Source: Forficula auricularia
Lineage: Eukaryota; Arthropoda; Insecta; Dermaptera; Forficulidae
Reading direction: 5' to 3'
NCBI GenBank assembly: GCA_024734495.1
Contig: JALMQS010000187.1
Coordinates: forward strand, 18,925,086 to 18,989,085
Length of the DNA: 64,000 bases
Shown: positions 13,742-20,323 of the stretch, one piece after another
Numbering within the stretch: the first letter of the stretch is position 1
How the letters are laid out: every line of letters starts with the position of its first letter
Translations under genes and position numbers: made by a program
Notes under the pieces: model-generated
Told to the model about the DNA's origin: nothing
Seen by the model: the letters and a program-made list of their open reading frames with translations, nothing else
Database searches by the model: none

Positions 13742-16700
13742 CGGGTTCTCGAAAACGGATCTAACGATTTAGCTAAAAATTGGTGTACTTATCAAGTCTC
13801 ATGAGTTAATGGTCGTTTATAAATTTGAATCCGATTGAAATAACTCCCTTGATATAGCCTTTAAATTCTTTTCTAAAAGATTATATTAAATAATGTTGCT
13901 TGAGGATTATTAGAAATTAGCCAAGCTACAATAAAAATTTCATTATGTTAGAACTTTGGATGGTCAATTGGGGATTTTGAAGGTTTATACTATTAACTAA
14001 TACTATTTGCAGAGTGGCTTTAATTTTTATGACGAAATAATTCCGTGATCATGATCCGTCAATGTATATTTTGAAGGAGACAATAAAAGAGTGTGTCTTC
14101 TGCTGGAATTATAAATTTTATTTATTTATAACGAGACTATAGTTTCGAGGGCTTTTGCCCTCTTCATCAGTCTATTACAATGTATTCACAGGAATTAATT
14201 TATGAATGAAAGTTTTACATTTTTCATGTGTTAAGGTTATAAATTACATAGAGGGGCAAGTTAAGAATTGTCAATTCTTAACTTGCCCACTCTATGTAAT
14301 TTATAACCTTAACACATGAAAAATGTAAAACTTTCATTCATAAATTAATTCCTGTGAATACATTGTAATAGACTGATGAAGAGGGCAAAGCCCTCGAAAC
14401 TATAGTCTCGTTATAAATAAATAAAATTTATAATTCCAGCAGAAGACACACTCTTTTATTGTCTCCTTCAATATATAAAAATTCTGCTACTCTCGGCAAA
14501 AACTTTCAATTTAATGTATATTTTATTTATTTGTTCACAGTTTCGATGGCTTAAGGTAGTTGTTTCGCGACAATACTAACAAAAAGTTAATGCTAGAGTA
14601 TATAGAACAGACAATAAGGATTCATAATTCATAAGCCCAAAACTTTTTGCTGTTTATGTACCACTACTATCCAATCCCGTGCTCGTTTGACAAATCTGGC
14701 AACATTGTCCGAGCTTGAATATTTTTATCATAGAAATGACAGATAAAATACATTATAAAGGTCGATTTATTAAACAAAGTTCTTAATAAACGATTAAAAG
14801 CTGTTGCGACAATGGGTGAAAGGAAAAAATGTCAAAAAAAGTACTAAAGTTAACCCATTTTTTAGGTTAAATAAATTCGTTGTTGCCAGCTTGTTTTTAA
14901 TGTAAATTTTTCATTATACATTTTTCATTATTTATTCATTATTATCTCAGAAACTGTGTTGTAACTATGAATCAAAATTGTCTTGAAATATGTATTAGTT
15001 ATTGTTTAATGTTGGTTTAGTTTTTTATAACAATAGTAAGAAGAGTTTCTTAATTATAATTAAATATGTATGTAAACTTTCCGATATTCCGTATAGTGTA
15101 ATGTATAAGTCTGAAAAACTCTATCTTTGGAATTTAATATCTCCGGAACTATATTGTTCATAAATTTCGTTTTGCCACCAATCGATGCAGAAGTATTTAA
15201 ATAATAATTTGTCTAAATTTCAAAAAAATCCTAAGAAAACCCATATGGTGAAACAACTACCCTATCATCAAGCCCAACGTTAATGTAGCCTTTTGTTAGG
15301 ATAATTTTTTATAGATAAACAATCAAAAGATTATCTTGTTTCTTATTTTTCGTTTTTTTTTCGATTTTTATACAAACTAACAAATAAAATGAAATTAATA
15401 TAAAATGTTCTTAACAACAGCCTAAAGAATTTTCATTAATCCTGATGATGATGGTGATTTATAATCCATCTAAACAAATAATAAATAAAATAAAAATACA
15501 TTGAATCATTTTTTTAAACTAATACTGTATATATATATATATATATATATATTAATTGAAATTGAACCACGCTTTGTCTATAATAAAACATTTTCTTTAT
15601 TCTATTAGCCCATCTTCAGTTTTAAAAATATTCTTTCCCCATATATATTTTTTCCACAACAACTTACGTATTAACGCCACCGCAGCTAGTTTTGGCGGTT
15701 TTTAAATTTCGCCAATCTACACCTAAAATTTTAGAGATAAATCATATATATATCCTGCGAGTTTGGTTACGGCGGACGCCGTTTCTCGCTTCCCATTCTC
15801 CATGTCCTTCTGTCGGCACAGTCTTCCTCTTCCAGCCCACGGGCTTGCATGGCATTTTGGATTCCCTGAAACCACGATCTCGGCGGCCTTCCACGCTTTC
15901 TTCTTTCTGGGGGCTGCCAGTTCCAAACTTTCTTGGGCCAGCGTTCATCCGCCATCCTACTGACGTGTCCAAACCACATCAGTTGCTTATATTCGATCGT
16001 GTCGATGATGTTGCCTTGGACGTTCATTTTTTGGCGAATGTGTTCGTTCCTTATATGCTGCAGTCTTGAGACACCCGCTGAACGTCTCCAAAAATCCATT
16101 TCTAACGCCAGCAGGCGTGAACTGTTTCTCTTGGTTACCTCCCAGACTTCGCTTCCGTAGGTCACGATGCTCTCGACGATGGTCTTATAGATGGCAGCCT
16201 TATTGTTCTTCGATATTTCCTTACTCCACAGGATCGAGTTCAGCTGTCTTATTACTCGCCTGCCTTGATTTATTTTATTAGTAATATCTAGGTCACTTTT
16301 TCCTGCCTTTCCTAGTGTTACCCCCAAATATTTAAACTGGTTGGTATTTCTTATACAGTTGTTATCCAGGACAAGGTCTTTTCCCGCCTCACCAAGTGCC
16401 AGATACTCTGTTTTTTGGAAATTAATTTCAAGGCCCCATTTTTCATATTCTTCCTTTAGCTTTCGGAGCATATAGAAAGCGTCATCTTCGTCTCCCGCAA
16501 TCAGGACCTGGTCGTCAGCAAAGAGTAAGGTATATAGTGTACGATTTTCTATTTGTATGCCCATACCGGAACACTTTCTTCTCCAGGATACCAGGGAAGC
16601 TTCAAGATATAATTTAAAGAGTGTCGGAGCAAGGGCGCATCCTTGTCGGAGACCTTTTGTTACCGGAAAATACGAGGATAATTCTTTACCTATTTTGACA

Positions 16701-19700
16701 GAACTGGAGCAGCCTTCGTAGAACCTTCTTGTAGCATTGATATACATAGGGTTGATACCTCCTAATTTCATGCTGTTCCATAGCTCGCCTAATGGAACGG
16801 TATCATAAGCCTTTTGGAGGTCCACGAATATCAGATGGACTGGACGGTCGCGCCCCAATCTCTTTTCCAGCAAGATCTTTAAGGTAAAAATACCATCAAT
16901 ACAGGACCTTCCCGCCCTAAATCCATTCTGGTCTTCTGATTCTCTGATATCCTCTTCTATCCTTTGTTTCATAACTCGTCCGTAGAGTCTCGCCATAGAT
17001 GATACGACACTAATCCCTCGGTAGTTTGTACATAATTTTCTGTTCCCCTTTTTAAATATTGGTGTTATTAAGGCCTTTCTCCATTCTTCAGGAACATTTT
17101 CTCCATGGACGTACTTGTTAAACATAATTGTTACGAGCTCAACAAGTTTTATGGGTCCATATTTAATAAGCTCGATTGGAATTTCTCCTAAACCAGGGGC
17201 TTTACCATTTTTCATTCCCTGAAGGGCCTTTTTTACTTCCTCGACTGTTATGTCTCTTGGGATTCCATCGGTCGTCGTATCGTCATCGACTCTCTCCTCC
17301 ACTTTCTCATCTTCAGCGGACTTGAATTTTGTCCTTGTCTCTGTTAGAAGGTTTTGGAAGTGATCTTTCCAAGACGAGATATCTATGAGATTTAGGCTGC
17401 TCTTATCTTCGTTTTGGGTTCTTAGGCTCCTCAAGCATTTCCAGGCTTTATTGGATCTTGAGTTGCCTATACACTGGTTGATTTCAGCAGAGATAAATCA
17501 TAAAATAGAATAAATCAGTTCCTTTCTGTCAAAACAACTTGAATAGTTTCGGTTTATGATCTCGGTTCGATTAGATAAAAAATGCGTTCCCAAACAAACC
17601 TTGTGGTGGCGTTAATGTACCCGCATTTTTTATCTAATCGAACCGAGATCATAAACCGAACCTGTTCAAGTTGTTTTTTGACAGAGGGGAACTGATTTAT
17701 TCTATTTTACGATTTATCTCAAAAAGTTTAGGTTTAGATTGGCGAAATTTAAAAACCGCCAAATCTGTAGCTGTGGTGGCGTTAATACGTAAATACCAAA
17801 ATTTTCATCTCAAATATAGTCAAAGTACATTCTTCATTAATTTAAAGAAACATTTCTTTTTCTTTTGATATAATCTATATATATATAAAACACAAAAAAC
17901 TATTTTACACATAAACCAAAAATCTAAGTTCATTATTATTGAATACAATTTTTCCATTTCCATTTCCATCTCCATCTTTAAAAACCATACTTCTAAATGT
18001 TTGGATATCGTATCCATATTTATAATAGTTAATTGAAATAGTAGGAAACTGGAAAATCAAAATTCAAAACAAAGTTTTATATTTAATGAGCCAGACGTTT
18101 TGTCGTTTTATTTTTCGACTTCCTCAGCAGCTCACTATGCAACTCAATTGTCTATTATTGATAAAACTAAAGAAATAACATTGTATCTTTTTTTAATCTT
18201 TTTTCATTAAAACACACTCATATTCCATGTATTTAATGGAGAATGAGAGTGTGTTTTAATGAAGAAAGATACAATGTTATTTCTCTTAGGACCTGTTGTA
18301 TGTCGGTTTGTAAAGTCTTTTTAAAGTTGACAAAGGATAAAACCTTAGAATTCACTTGTGCTCGGCCGGATGGCCAATCAGATGACACGAACTTCATCTG
18401 ATTGACCATCCCGCCGGGTACAAGGTGAATTCTAAGGTTTGACCGGTTGTCAATTTAACAAAGAGTTTACAAACCGACGTACAACTGGCCCTTAGTTTTA
18501 AATGGTAAATAATGGACAATTGAGTTACATAGAGCCGCTGAGGAAGTGAGGACGTTTTGTGGTTTATTTTTCAACTTCCTCAGCAGCTCACTATGCAACT
18601 CAATTGTCTATTATTGATAAATCTAAGAGAAATAACATTGTATCTTTTTCATTAAAACACACTCTCATATTCCATGTATTTTAATTGAGGATGAGTGTGT
18701 TTTAATGAAGAAAGATACAATGTTATTTTCTTAGGGCCAGTTGTATGTCGGTTTGTAAGTCTTTGTTAACAAAGTTGACAAAGGGTACAACCTTAGAATT
18801 CATCTTGTGCCCGGCGGGACGGCCAATCAGATGAAAGTGCGTACCATCCGGCCGAGCACAAGGGGTATTCTAAGGTTTTACCCTTTGTTAACTTTACCAA
18901 AGACTTTGCAAACCGATATACAACTGGCCCTTAGTTTTATAAATAATGGACAATTGAGTTACATAGTGAGCCGCTGAGGAAGTCGAAAAATAAACGACTC
19001 ATTAAAATTAAAACTCTGTTTTGAATTTCAATTTGAATTTTCCGGTTTCTAATGATTCCAACTAATTATTTAAAAAATTTCTTCTACTCTAATTTAATTT
19101 TAAAAATAGACTTAAAACAGCTCGAAAATTATATAAAATAAAATACAATGGTTTTTTATAAGACAAGTTTTTCTTTTGATATATAGATTGGATGAAAGAA
19201 TGAAAAATTGTATATAAATATTTTTAACATCAAGAATATTTGAGTAGCCATATAAAAAATATTATTTAGGTCAAAATCGCCACTTTTAAAACACCAGAAC
19301 CAGTACTCGCATGTTTTTATTGATGGAGCATGTTCCCCATATGCTTCACACAGCAATCGATGTCCCATCAGCTGCACTTTTTTCAAATGAAAACAAAAAA
19401 GCAGCGCTTCCCACAAATTGAGTTTTGTTGGCACTAAGGTTGACATGGTTAGAGCACAAAGAAAGTATGTTGCTTACACTTCAGCGAAATTATAGATACT
19501 GATTTTTTAGTGAAATGATGACGCTTTAACACAGGGAGATAGGGAGTGCCTGTAAGCTTAGAACTTAGGCGAGGAAATTGTCTCCTGAAGCGAGGGGAAG
19601 AAGAAGCTCGGCCGCCATCTTGCATAGTTCAAAACATTGCCAAACATAACGTTATCAAATGAGAAATACATGTTTAACAAAGAGCTAATACTCTCATATA

Positions 19701-20323
19701 AGCACGTTTTTCTTTAATATAAAATACAGTATATGCTCCTATGACTATTTTGTGTATATTCATCTTATTTTAATGTGAAATAATTTTAATAATTAATAAT
19801 TTTAATTAATTTTAATTTTCTCTAGATATCTGTAAAAATCAAAAAACTATAATTTAAAATAGTTCTTTTATTAGTTTTTTATTTAGGTGACCTTATAATT
19901 TTGAAAATCGAAAGTAAAATGATATATATTTTAGTATAGGACCATATGGAAATCTCAATGTTTTGAAAGACCCAAGATGGCGGATTGTGAGTCAGCGATG
20001 ACGTAGGCAGGCGACACTTTTCTATCCATATGCTCTCTCCCTATCTCCCTGCTTTAACATGAATATAGTTACAAGATGATCCGATGCGATTTAATGCTAG
20101 TTACGCCATCTTTTGTAAACCCTCAAAATCTATTTGTACACCTAATAATTATGATTTTTTTGTTTATTTAGGAACCAATGAAAAGCCAACTTTGGAAACC
20201 ATAGATGATTACATGAACAAAGTACACATGCTTTTAACCAATCCAGCATCGCCAGAACGAGATGATTTCGCGGTTGCTTTCCGAGAGTTACTAGCCCCAC
20301 TAGACCTTCAAAAACAAGGATGA
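371..20323 (+). CDS. HMG20: HMG20A/HMG20B-like (BRAF35/iBRAF) HMG-box protein, 5'-incomplete four-exon gene model
   Basis: Join 371-523, 7282-7590, 13248-13463, 20172-20323 gives 275 residues plus stop. I see, in order: a Ser/Asp-rich start and a basic KSKKRKRLRD stretch; an HMG box running from APKQPLSG across the first intron into YLRFLNDRRD and on to the YQRDMDAYK region; an acidic FEIPIFTEEFLDHNK block; a coiled coil with REAELRQLRKS; and a tail containing ETIDDYMNKVHMLL. This order and these signature blocks match vertebrate HMG20A and HMG20B. In vertebrates HMG20B is a subunit of the LSD1-CoREST histone demethylase complex and HMG20A can substitute for it; the coiled coil is the partner-binding part. 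All visible introns are phase 1 and the middle exons have lengths divisible by three. The first visible exon opens two bases into a codon, so the start codon lies upstream of the window. A versus B cannot be decided; many insects have one gene. Introns are 6758, 5657 and 6708 bp. Confidence 0.93.
552..615 (+). repeat. Left copy of a 62-64 bp direct repeat flanking the intron-1 palindrome
   Basis: Begins TAGCGAATTTCTTCTCT and recurs at 2111-2172 with a few changes. In the first copy it follows the exon; in the second it precedes the exon copy, so the order is permuted. Confidence 0.75.
630..2005. repeat. Large foldback element, about 1.37 kb, arms about 650 bp
   Basis: Bases 630-1300 are closely matched in inverse order by 1325-2005. 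The turn is near 1297-1325, between GATATCTTGCATTTTCCATG and its inverse. The arms run through a GC-richer block (near 880-960 and 1670-1740) and end at TAGTCCA (left) and TGGACTA (right). No ORF longer than 70 codons has meaning here. A fainter relative of the GC-richer block is visible near 60130-60200. Confidence 0.85.
2111..2172 (+). repeat. Right copy of the direct repeat (see 552-615)
   Basis: Matches 552-615 with a few small differences. It sits between the palindrome and the duplicated exon. Confidence 0.75.
2191..2313 (+). pseudogene. Second copy of the first visible HMG20 exon (bases 401-523), in intron 1
   Basis: Aligns to 401-523 with no indels and 7 substitutions, so it is about 94% identical. 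The frame is open and the donor G|GTATAT is kept at 2314, but the first 30 bases of the exon and its acceptor are missing; the upstream bases are AT-rich with no AG acceptor close by. Five of six affected codons change amino acid (Gly to Glu, Pro to Thr, Arg to Met, Val to Glu, Ser to Thr), which fits relaxed constraint. It could be a dead copy, or an alternative exon if a distant acceptor is used. Confidence 0.8.
2357..2606 (-). mobile_element. Short retroposed sequence with poly(A) and 10-bp target duplication
   Basis: CTAGATGCCC flanks it at 2347-2356 and 2607-2616. On the minus strand the insert ends in a run of A (T run at 2357-2369) preceded by AATAAA (2388-2393). The body carries no recognisable coding; it may be a 3' LINE tail, a SINE or a processed transcript piece. 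It split the sequence just downstream of the duplicated exon. Confidence 0.65.
3195..3440. repeat. Foldback element family J with hammerhead-like core
   Basis: One of several related copies (also 12845-13065, 14065-14510, 22400-22680). The unit has an AGTAGCAGAATTTTTATATA end, then a GGAGACAATAAAAGAGTGTG block, an ATTTATTTATAACGAGAC block and the hammerhead-like core. Here the second arm has lost the CTGATGA part (near 3350). Confidence 0.8.
3272..3326 (-). ncRNA. Hammerhead-ribozyme-like motif, family J
   Basis: Read on the minus strand: CTGATGA, stem II GAGGGC-AAA-GCCCTC, GAAAC, a two-base loop, GTC. A stem I of about 8 pairs with one bulged A forms between the bases before CTGATGA (TGTAATAGA) and after GTC (TCGTTATA). 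All core positions required by the hammerhead consensus (CUGANGA, GAAA, UH) are present. Confidence 0.7.
3445..3633 (-). pseudogene. LINE reverse-transcriptase ORF2 C-terminal fragment
   Basis: Translates on the minus strand to a piece with SITQKNVYFAAIKYFNKLPN and DLKNLSCDKKVLKKK, the type of Tyr/Phe-Asn-Leu-Pro C-terminal segment seen after the reverse transcriptase in jockey/CR1-like non-LTR elements. The frame then runs directly into the family J foldback, so the real 3' end of the LINE is gone. Confidence 0.55.
4152..4361 (+). repeat. Copy 1 of a 210-bp repeat with tRNA-like B-box
   Basis: Starts ATGAAAGATTTAATTTGCCG and ends at CTCTGACATATG. On the minus strand it contains GGGTTCGATTCCCGAG, a good RNA polymerase III B-box and T-loop, and a second T-loop-like GGTTCGCATCCC, so a tRNA-derived origin is possible. 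Repeated at 4541-4753. Confidence 0.6.
4541..4822. repeat. Copy 2 of the B-box repeat, with inverted ends
   Basis: Bases 4541-4753 repeat 4152-4361 with very few differences. Here the right side continues with an inverted copy of the left end (ATCATAAGATGGTGTC near 4601, inverse near 4790), so the full element has terminal inverted repeats of roughly 70 bp. Copy 1 lacks the right inverted end. Confidence 0.7.
4880..4922 (-). ncRNA. Hammerhead-ribozyme-like motif, family B, minus copy
   Basis: Minus strand: stem I ACTC, CTGAAGA, stem II GGG/CCC with a CTAATA loop, GAAA, TATATA as stem III, TC, then GAGT closing stem I. CTGAAGA fits CUGANGA because position 7 is free. Confidence 0.65.
4934..4977 (+). 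ncRNA. Hammerhead-ribozyme-like motif, family B, plus copy
   Basis: Mirror copy of the motif at 4880-4922: ACTC, CTGAAGA, GGG/CCC stem II, GAAA, TATATA, TC, GAGT. The two copies face away from the centre of the palindrome. Confidence 0.65.
5168..5205 (+). ncRNA. Degenerate hammerhead-like core at palindrome centre
   Basis: Has TGATGA, stem II GGCA-GAGAA-TGCC and GAAACGATGG, but the C before TGATGA is replaced by A, so it is probably inactive. Confidence 0.4.
5724..5765 (-). ncRNA. Hammerhead-ribozyme-like motif, family C, minus copy
   Basis: Minus strand: GCC, CTGAAGA, stem II GTCAAC-AAA-GTTGAC, GAAAC, GTT, GGC. GCC/GGC closes stem I. Confidence 0.65.
5967..6008 (+). ncRNA. Hammerhead-ribozyme-like motif, family C, plus copy
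   Basis: GCC, CTGAAGA, stem II CAAC-AAA-GTTG, GAAAC, GTT, GGC. The stem II flanks differ slightly from the minus copy but the pairing is kept. Confidence 0.65.
6342..6391 (-). ncRNA. Hammerhead-like motif, family D, minus copy (core damaged)
   Basis: Minus strand: CTGATGA, stem II GGAGG-GAATAAG-CCTCC, then AAAAC in place of GAAAC, GTC. The lost G should disable catalysis. Confidence 0.5.
6541..6592 (+). ncRNA. Hammerhead-ribozyme-like motif, family D, plus copy
   Basis: CTGAAGA, stem II GGAGG-GAATAAG-CCTCC, GAAAC, GTC, with AAAC and GTTT around it able to form a short stem I. All core positions are intact. Confidence 0.65.
6600..7281 (+). other. Rest of HMG20 intron 1
   Basis: AT-rich with short homopolymers and no recognised element. 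It ends in a pyrimidine-rich tract and CAG acceptor at 7281. Confidence 0.6.
7282..7590 (+). CDS. HMG20: HMG20 exon: bulk of the HMG box plus acidic FDIPIFTEEF-type block
   Basis: The acceptor ACTATTTCCAG ends at 7281 and the donor A|GTTCGT begins at 7591. Exon length is 309 bp, phase 1-1. It encodes three HMG-box helices (YLRFLNDRRD; FTDISKMLGLEWKQLPPE; HHYLDEAEQERERYQRDM), then KQTEAYRLFSEQQ, a glutamate-rich linker and FEIPIFTEEFLDHNK. The last block is almost the same as the FDIPIFTEEFLNH block of vertebrate HMG20A, which fixes the family. The linker between box and block is shorter than in vertebrates. Confidence 0.95.
7678..8316. mobile_element. Non-autonomous element X with short inverted ends and an internal minisatellite
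   Basis: Starts TTTACCATACA (7678-7688) and ends TGTATGGTAAA (8306-8316), an 11-bp perfect inverted end. Inside, a roughly 100-125 bp motif (AAACTCAA, TTTGTATACATAATCAGTGG, CCAGAAGTCTAAAAATGCAA, then a G run) is repeated in tandem. The left 200 bp recurs in every unit of the array at 30-59 kb, and the right part recurs at 24420-24960. No transposase is visible. Confidence 0.6.
8550..9075 (-). pseudogene. Non-LTR retrotransposon ORF2 C-terminal relic, split by a MITE
   Basis: On the minus strand the two halves (8964-9075, then 8590-8764) give broken frames with QTTEMRIIRTIEGKTLRDE, NGIPDIVDW, a WAAHVDRMGEDRLAKIAK segment and a decayed end. This pattern is the domain after the reverse transcriptase in RTE-like and related LINEs. 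Stops and frameshifts show it is dead. Removing 8765-8960 and one TTA restores continuity. Confidence 0.6.
8765..8960. mobile_element. Harbinger-like MITE 1 (196 bp), TTA target duplication
   Basis: Near-perfect hairpin with ends GGGCCAGTTGTATGTCGG and its inverse; TTA at 8762-8764 and 8961-8963. A 3-bp TWA target duplication and GGGCC ends are typical of PIF/Harbinger. Two relatives lie at 18289-18491 and 18734-18930. Confidence 0.8.
9171..9391. mobile_element. Second Harbinger-like MITE family (221 bp), TTA target duplication
   Basis: Ends AGCCCGCTG and CAGCGGGCT; TTA at 9168-9170 and 9392-9394. ORFs on both strands are small and unlike any protein. Confidence 0.6.
9442..9939 (+). mobile_element. 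Decayed Tc1/mariner-like element (498 bp), TA target duplication
   Basis: Terminal inverted repeats CACTGCGGTGCAACAAAATA and the right-end CACTGGGATGCAAAAAAATC, flanked by TA at 9440-9441 and 9940-9941. Between them 9784-9879 reads MFLINQGLSQQQLAITLAIS, resembling the first helix-turn-helix of a Tc1-type transposase. The catalytic part is deleted. Confidence 0.65.
10095..10232. repeat. Small inverted-end element (about 138 bp)
   Basis: Left end TAGGCTGAAACCA, right end TGGTTTCAGCCTA. No coding and no clear target duplication. Confidence 0.5.
10588..10632 (-). ncRNA. Hammerhead-ribozyme-like motif, family F
   Basis: Minus strand: AGG, CTGAAGA, stem II GACAT-ATTTGTAA-ATGTC, GAAAC, GTT, CCT. 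AGG/CCT closes stem I. This copy is single, not part of an obvious palindrome. Confidence 0.6.
10920..11640 (+). repeat. AT-rich TATTTATTTATT tract followed by a possible retroelement 3' end
   Basis: 11160-11450 is dominated by TTTATTTA repeats. 11500-11610 is GC-richer (CTGAGCCACTCAACCGGATC) and ends in an A run at 11617-11628, which may be a retroposon tail. No protein is recognisable. Confidence 0.35.
12367..12480 (-). pseudogene. 3' tail of a LINE family also seen at 28.9 kb
   Basis: On the minus strand it matches 28945-29035 (CTTTAGGGG, GGGGCCA, GTGTA...CTCCTTCTC blocks) and ends in a poly(A) (T run at 12367-12378). Only the 3' UTR is left. Confidence 0.6.
12635..12725 (-). mobile_element. 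tRNA-derived SINE fragment
   Basis: Minus strand has A-box-like TGGTGTAATGGTCAGAG and B-box GGGTTCGATTCCC at tRNA-like spacing, with CCGGAGGTC between. The acceptor stem does not close well and the sequence continues without a tRNA 3' end, so a SINE head is better than a tRNA gene. A degraded relative is at 27895-27990. Confidence 0.6.
12845..13065 (-). repeat. Family J foldback copy with hammerhead-like motif
   Basis: Same blocks as at 3195-3440. The core at 12956-13010 (minus) reads CTGATAA in place of CTGATGA, so the motif is damaged, while stem II (GAGGGC/GCCCTC), GAAAC and GTC are kept. The right arm is short. Confidence 0.7.
13248..13463 (+). CDS. HMG20: HMG20 exon: C-terminal coiled coil
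   Basis: The acceptor TTCTTAATCAG ends at 13247 and the donor G|GTAATT begins at 13464. Exon length is 216 bp, phase 1-1. It encodes SREAELRQLRKS, then a heptad-rich stretch (YEQQNAILQKHIDTMKAAV) and a Leu/Lys-rich end finishing LQQLPLPG. In the vertebrate homologues this helical region mediates dimerisation and corepressor binding. It was missed as a single ORF because no in-frame ATG opens it; recognition rests on homology and splice sites. Confidence 0.93.
13706..13736. repeat. (TA)n microsatellite
   Basis: About 15 TA units. Another (TA)n of about 12 units lies at 15527-15552. Confidence 0.9.
14127..14180 (-). ncRNA. Hammerhead-ribozyme-like motif, family J
   Basis: Minus strand: CTGATGA, GAGGGC-AAAA-GCCCTC, GAAAC, TATA, GTC. 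The ACTATAGT around stem III is self-complementary, so either a 2-bp hairpin or a dimer could form stem III. Confidence 0.7.
14362..14416 (+). ncRNA. Hammerhead-ribozyme-like motif, family J
   Basis: Plus strand: CTGATGA, GAGGGC-AAA-GCCCTC, GAAAC, TATA, GTC, with TGTAATAGA and TCGTTATA as stem I. Complete core. Confidence 0.72.
14511..15650 (+). other. HMG20 intron 3 stretch with no recognised element
   Basis: AT-rich sequence. I see no coding, tRNA or clear inverted repeat here, apart from the (TA)n at 15527. A half hammerhead-like CTGAAGATGGGCTAATAG (minus) sits at 15601-15618. Confidence 0.6.
15747..17488 (-). mobile_element. 5'-truncated non-LTR retrotransposon with 14-bp target duplication
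   Basis: AGAGATAAATCATA flanks the insert at 15733-15746 and 17489-17502. On the minus strand the insert opens inside the ORF and ends 20 bp after the stop with a GGATATATATAT tail. Loss of the 5' end (endonuclease part) plus a target duplication is the hallmark of target-primed reverse transcription. It sits antisense to HMG20 in intron 3. Confidence 0.88.
15767..17488 (-). CDS. Reverse transcriptase ORF2 (C-terminal 573 codons), 5'-truncated
   Basis: The frame is open from the insertion edge to a TAA at 15767-15769, with no internal stop or frameshift. Motifs in order: ALITPIFKKGNRKLCTNYRG (fingers), NGFRAGRSCIDGIF, HLIFVDLQKAYDTV (catalytic Asp, motif A), TKGLRQGCALAPTLFKLYL (motif B), TLLFADDQVLIA (catalytic FADD, motif C), FQKTEYLALG and NQFKYLGVTL, then a C-terminal region with LMWFGHVSRMADERWPKKVW and RRKRGRPPRSW. 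These are the LINE ORF2 patterns often annotated as craniofacial development protein 2-like in insects. The N-terminal endonuclease is missing because of the truncation, so the copy is dead for transposition, yet the intact frame suggests a young insertion. Clade not certain. Confidence 0.92.
   Translation of the reverse strand, partial: AEINQCIGNSRSNKAWKCLRSLRTQNEDKSSLNLIDISSWKDHFQNLLTETRTKFKSAEDEKVEERVDDDTTTDGIPRDITVEEVKKALQGMKNGKAPGLGEIPIELIKYGPIKLVELVTIMFNKYVHGENVPEEWRKALITPIFKKGNRKLCTNYRGISVVSSMARLYGRVMKQRIEEDIRESEDQNGFRAGRSCIDGIFTLKILLEKRLGRDRPVHLIFVDLQKAYDTVPLGELWNSMKLGGINPMYINATRRFYEGCSSSVKIGKELSSYFPVTKGLRQGCALAPTLFKLYLEASLVSWRRKCSGMGIQIENRTLYTLLFADDQVLIAGDEDDAFYMLRKLKEEYEKWGLEINFQKTEYLALGEAGKDLVLDNNCIRNTNQFKYLGVTLGKAGKSDLDITNKINQGRRVIRQLNSILWSKEISKNNKAAIYKTIVESIVTYGSEVWEVTKRNSSRLLALEMDFWRRSAGVSRLQHIRNEHIRQKMNVQGNIIDTIEYKQLMWFGHVSRMADERWPKKVWNWQPPERRKRGRPPRSWFQGIQNAMQARGLEEEDCADRRTWRMGSEKRRPP
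18087..18136 (-). ncRNA. Hammerhead-like remnant, family E
   Basis: Minus strand CTGAGGA, stem II GTCG/CGAC, then AAAAC instead of GAAAC, GTC. Damaged relative of the good motif at 23991-24038. Confidence 0.4.
18289..18491. mobile_element. Harbinger-like MITE 2
   Basis: Hairpin of the same family as 8765-8960; TTA at 18286-18288 and 18492-18494. Left end changed to GGACCTGTTG. Confidence 0.75.
18734..18930. mobile_element. Harbinger-like MITE 3
   Basis: Ends GGGCCAGTTGTATGTCGG and inverse; TTA at 18731-18733 and 18931-18933. Same insertion site within the tandem unit as MITE 2. Confidence 0.78.
19273..19446 (-). pseudogene. mariner transposase N-terminal fragment
   Basis: Minus strand from ATG at 19446: KLNLWEALLFCFHLKK, HRLLCEAYGEHAPSIKTCEY, WFWCFKSGDFDLNN. 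This is the paired helix-turn-helix head of SETMAR-type mariner transposases. It breaks off at about residue 58 and the DDD catalytic part is absent. Confidence 0.75.
19532..20051. mobile_element. hAT-like non-autonomous element 1 (520 bp), 8-bp target duplication
   Basis: Perfect 15-bp inverted ends CAGGGAGATAGGGAG; CTTTAACA on both sides (19524-19531 and 20052-20059). CAGGG ends with 8-bp duplications are typical of hAT. Subterminal GCCGCCATCTTG (19611-19622) is mirrored by CAAGATGGCGG (19973-19983). It lies just upstream of the last exon of HMG20. Confidence 0.85.
20172..20323 (+). CDS. HMG20: HMG20 terminal coding exon with TGA stop
   Basis: The acceptor TTTGTTTATTTAG ends at 20171. The exon completes a Gly codon, then encodes TNEKPTLETIDDYMNKVHML, an NPASPERDDFAVAFRELL segment and LAPLDLQKQG. 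The stop TGA is at 20321-20323. Vertebrate HMG20A ends at the corresponding place (REVVNRLDR), so this stop is a natural end, but the frame downstream stays open (see 20324-20485). Confidence 0.92.

Larger units (their letters stand above)
14065..14510. repeat. Complete family J foldback, arms about 200 bp
   Basis: A near-perfect palindrome centred near 14268 (GAATTGTCAATTC). Both arms carry the hammerhead-like core. Outer ends are AATGTATATTTT-like on both sides. Confidence 0.9.
15660..17820. repeat. Foldback element interrupted by a LINE insertion
   Basis: Left arm TTAACGCCACCGCAGCTAG and TTTTGGCGGTTTTTAAATTT (15672-15715) matches the inverse at 17740-17790. A second pair (17503-17595 and 17610-17710, with CGGTTCGATTAGATAAAAAA) forms the inner arms. 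Taking out 15747-17488 restores one palindrome of about 420 bp. Confidence 0.8.
18030..19060. repeat. Foldback family E, tandemly doubled, each half carrying a MITE
   Basis: Outer arms (AAACTGGAAAATCAAAATTC near 18047 and its inverse near 19035) enclose two tandem copies of a ~430-bp hairpin (18108-18540 and 18565-18985). Both contain CAGCAGCTCACTATGCAACT, ATAACATTGTATCTTT, TTTTAATGAAGAAAGATACA and a Harbinger-like MITE at the same site. Confidence 0.8.

Noticed and set aside
15601..15618. Half hammerhead motif CTGAAGATGGGCTAATAG
   Set aside because: No matching second half of stem II or GAAA follows, so it is at most a truncated relic of family B.
15692..16281. Plus-strand ORFs of 66-125 codons across the LINE
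   Set aside because: They are antisense shadows of the intact reverse transcriptase frame on the minus strand.
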